Shown piece by piece: positions 60,518 through 64,000 of a DNA stretch of 64,000 bases. The translations under genes and the position numbers were made by a program. The DNA is from Wuchereria bancrofti (lineage: Eukaryota > Nematoda > Chromadorea > Rhabditida > Onchocercidae), in assembly GCA_005281725.1 (NCBI GenBank), contig SSBO01000007.1, positions 2,982,402 to 3,046,401 of the forward strand, given 5' to 3'. The notes under the pieces are model-generated. The model saw only the letters and a program-made list of their open reading frames with translations. It was not told where the DNA came from and did no database searches. Position 1 is the first letter of the stretch, and the number at the start of each line of letters is the position of its first letter.

Positions 60518-63500
60518 ATGCTTTCTGGAGAAGTCAGTGAAAGTGCATCCTCCTCATCCACCACGTATTATGGGAGTTGTTCAAGAATGGATCCGGACGT
60601 GGCTGAACGTATTACTTCGCTTTTATCTTCTCTACGGTAACATTTTTTCATATTTTTTTGTAATAAAATAGTAATAGGATTACTAGAAATCCTTCCTATA
60701 TTCGACAGTTTTCAATACCTTACATTAATTTCATTTGTGAGCAGTGTAATGATTCAAACTTTATTAATTGTTGATCGAATTTCTAGACTGACTTCACTTC
60801 ATAATAATATTCCACAAAACGGAGAAGTTGAGCGTTTGAAACAAATCCATCGACAACTGGAATGGTTGGTTAGTGAAGAACCTGATGACCATAGGTGAGT
60901 TAGGTATCACTTGCTACTGAATATTCGAACTGTTAAATTATGAATGAACTAACATCGATGAACTACAGCGTACATTTCTCCTTCCATCTATTGATAAAAC
61001 ATGCTAGATAGACTTAGATAGAACTACTAAGAGAAACGTCATTGACGTATTAGATCATACTGTTTGTACTGTTGTCTTCAATTACTGAATTTCGAATTCA
61101 ATGATTATTTAAAATCAGTGTTAATGACCTTTACTACCTTGTTAAGGTCATTTTATAATCTTCCAGGCGACGGCGACTTCGGCAGATATTGCCAGCAGCT
61201 AACTGTGTAAGAGAGCAGGTTTTTGCGCTGCGACGCTATTTACATAGTGTTAATACTGCTTCAAGTACGAATTATGCAACACATATACATGGAGCATTAA
61301 CAGCTATTATGAAGGAATCGTTTGAGGAAGAATACCGTAAATTGGCTAACGTCATTGGTGAGCTTCAGCTTCCACAGAGTACTGGCTTATATTTCAAGAT
61401 TTGAAATAAGCAATATACAGGACATGGTTATCATTATATCATATCATTTACACTGCTCTTTGTACAGGTATTCTGGATGCGGTTGCAGAGTTGTTGATAT
61501 TTGAAGTAGACGCTTTTGATATTGATTGTCCAGTGGAGAATCGTACGATTAGAAAGCTGATAGCGAGTACATTGACTAATTTAACGTTTGGAAATGCACA
61601 AAGTAAACGCCGTCTATGTACACATCCGAATCTTATAGAATATACTATTAGGATTATAGACGATTCTCATGGTCTCGCTCAGGTTTATAATTTCTATGCA
61701 TAGTGCTTTCTATACATGTGTAGTGTGTATGTACATATTTGCTTACATACGTATCATTGAATTTATTTTTGTTACTCCCTTCTGCTACGATGAAACCAAT
61801 TTTTTTAAAGGTTTATGCTGGTTTATTACGAAATCTGTCTTGGATGGCAGATGCGCAGATGAGTGCAACGTTAGCTCCTTCAGTTCCAGCACTTGTGAGA
61901 GCGTCGCTGCGTGCATATCGCACATCCGAATCAAAATGTTTATGTGCTACACTTTCCGCACTATGGAATTTAGCATCACATTCACGAGACAATAAAAAAG
62001 CTCTTTGTGAAGAGCCAGGCTTTTTAGAAATGCTCATTGATTTATCAACGAATGATGCGCAACATGCGGTATAATTTTCTCCGAATTGGAAAGATGGATA
62101 TTAGAAGCTTTAATTTCATCTTTCCGATGTTTATTAGTTTTGAATATTTCTTATCTAAGCTTCGTATATATATATTCCGAATTGAAAATTTTTAATTGAG
62201 ATTCACCCGCAAATAACTCCATTAAAACATTCAACATGTTAACTTCAGCTGAAAAAGGTAGTCATCGCAGTAAACTTGCGTTAATTTAATTTACTGAGGA
62301 TAAATTGATTTTAACTTATTCTCTTGCTAGGCTCAAAAGTCACTATATTTATGTTGGAAGATGTTGCCATTTATAGATACTGGTTGAACCGGCGACTGGT
62401 GTTTTGAAGTACGCATCAATGTACCTAGCTGTGGTAGGAGCTGACCAATATTTATCGACTAGTGCTATTCATATGATGATGCTTCGTCTTATCGACTTGT
62501 TAAACAGTCCATCGTTTACCGTAATAGGAAATGCTTTAGGAATACTGTCGCAGTTGCTTGCCAAAGGCCATCAGTTGCGATCTCATATTGCGTAAATTTT
62601 TTCTTGAATACTTGTTTAAAGTTCTGTAGTTTGTGTTTGTATTAATATCTAAATGTTCTCTATATGTTCATATATTTATTTTCATTTGTGTATATCTTTG
62701 TCCTTGATCTCATGCTGTCGTCTTGATCTTTAAAATTGCCTAAGTTTTAGTTTATTTGCAAGTTTTTATTGTATCAAATAACAATTGCAGTAACTAAAAA
62801 ATATTTTTATTTTTAGATTGAATCATAAGGCTATGTTATTGTTGAATCATCTTCGAAATTCTGCACGTGACGACATTCGTAATCCTGTTAAAACCGTACT
62901 GAATTACTTGAATTCATTTGATTCTTCTGGAGTTTATGTGCCGACGTCACCTCACTCTTCAACACATGGTACACCTTCATCCAATTATCATTTCAATGGT
63001 AATCTCAGACTAGTACCTATATTTTTTCATCATATCATATTATAATTTTTGAGTTATGAAGAGAATTTATAGGCATGTCATCATCATACGATGGGACAGG
63101 TTCGGTTGCTCCGTTTTACATGGATTCAACACGCTTATTAAAATATCGTTCATCTCATTCTTACGCAACAAGTGTGCTAGCTGGTAACATTAGCAACACA
63201 TTAAACGCTGAATATTTCCCTTACTCTTCCCCACTGTGTACCTCCACTATGCGGCAAGGATTTGCCCCACGTCCTGGTGCTCGTTCAAATCACCAGGAAC
63301 AATTTGCATCTCTTCCGCGACAATTTTTCCAAAAAAGTAAGACATCCACTGCATCATCCGTTGGAGATGATAATAATATGTATCTTAAACAGGTGCAAGC
63401 TGCTGCACGATTTTCTTCGCCGTAAGTTTTTTTTTCTTTTTAAAGTCATAAAAGATTTAGGAATCTTTTTTTGTTAAGATTTAGGGATCTTTTTTGTTTT

Positions 63501-63790
63501 GCATAACTTAGATGATTCTCCTTGCAGGTTAGGTTTAATTTCATTCTTGTTTTAGCGTCACTGCTGTGAGACATCCTATTCATCTGGAGCGAAAGGATAT
63601 GAGTACTTCGACAACGACAAACGGTTTTGTTATTGAAAGTCCACAAGGTCCCAATTCAAATAATAGTGAAAACGGTGACGGTGATGGACTGAGAGTTCTG
63701 AACAAATCGGACGATCCGTCTTTCGAAGTAGAGGATAGTGTGCGATGTACACGTTGTACTAGCACGCAATCACTCTCGTCACTGTTTCCG
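60518..63790 (+). CDS. apr-1: APC-related protein APR-1 (3' partial, runs off right edge)
   Basis: APC family scaffolds act in the beta-catenin destruction complex and in spindle/cortex polarity. Nine exons are seen: 60518-60636, 60787-60894, 61167-61357, 61468-61682, 61811-62068, 62377-62591, 62817-62998, 63073-63421, 63556-63790; 624 aa so far. The ATG is 6 nt after the acceptor AATATTACAG, a likely spliced-leader site. A coiled N-terminus (GEVERLKQIHRQLEWLV) is followed by armadillo repeats: IASTLTNLTFGNAQSKRRLC, YAGLLRNLSWMADAQMSATL, SKCLCATLSALWNLASHSRDNKKALC and VIGNALGILSQLLAKGHQLR. A Ser-rich region follows. The last visible exon has SFEVEDSVRCTRCTSTQSLS (about 601-620), resembling an APC 20-residue beta-catenin-binding repeat. 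The last donor is CCG|GTGCAT, so more exons must lie to the right. Confidence 0.95.
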
Positions 63791-64000
63791 GTGCATATTT
63801 TTCCTCAGTTTTAGACGGAATTGCTGGTCTGATTATTTTGAGTGAGCGAAACTTTTACTGCTACTATTCAATTAAAGATTATATCTGCAGTGTTGAAACT
63901 TCAACTTACAATCAATTTCAAAATCATCAATTTTGAAAGATATTAGAATATTAAAGAAACTTTGTTATTTTAAAAAAAGTCGAAAAAAAAGTTTTTTTTA
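63791..64000 (+). other. apr-1 intron, cut by the window edge
   Basis: It starts with GTGCAT and continues AT-rich to the end of the window without an acceptor followed by an open exon. It is the beginning of the next apr-1 intron. Confidence 0.6.

Overview
The window is nuclear DNA of a nematode. It is AT-rich, its genes are cut into many short exons, and most introns are GT-AG. Several first exons sit directly behind a U-rich 3' splice site, as expected for spliced-leader trans-splicing (par-6, pat-10, apr-1). Several proteins are nearly the same as their Caenorhabditis counterparts (PAR-6, PAT-10/troponin C, APR-1). The AT bias and long non-coding tracts would fit a parasitic clade III worm, but the species cannot be fixed from the sequence alone. 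All names rest on recognising translated exons by eye; no database search was run. Splice phases were checked arithmetically for every multi-exon model given.

Layout, left to right. 1-637 (+): last exons of an unidentified gene. 1844-4105 (+): dpm-1, dolichol-phosphate mannose synthase. 5592-6715 (-): exons of an unidentified membrane protein with an acidic tail. 7615-9885 (-): homologue of human C15orf61; its start region is duplicated just upstream. 12028-14686 (-): par-6. 17063-21950 (-): RWDD1 homologue. 23185-26069 (-): M20-family metallo-deacylase. 28491-29324 (+): basic, Ser-rich probable nuclear protein. 30194-33455 (-): cln-3 (battenin). 37108-39218 (+): pat-10 (troponin C) with a TATA box and an E-box. 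39529-43556 (-): alpha-type nicotinic acetylcholine receptor subunit lacking its signal-peptide exon. 49441-50903 (-): multi-pass membrane protein of unknown role. 56078-57934 (-): intronless Brinker-like repressor with two CENP-B-type helix-turn-helix units. 60518-63790 (+): 5' half of apr-1 (APC), running off the right edge.

The genes do not form one pathway. They mix housekeeping (ER glycosylation, lysosome, translation-factor partner), polarity and Wnt signalling (par-6, apr-1), muscle and neuromuscular function (pat-10, receptor) and transcription. There is no virus, integrated element or bacterial insert that I can support.

The most unusual points are: three GC-AG introns among about sixty delimited introns, in three unrelated genes; two different 46-bp palindromes and a 34-bp one in non-coding DNA; a duplicated promoter/start block in front of the C15orf61 homologue; a duplicated splice donor in cln-3; and the single-exon Brinker/CENP-B protein carrying a CtBP-type PLDLS motif.
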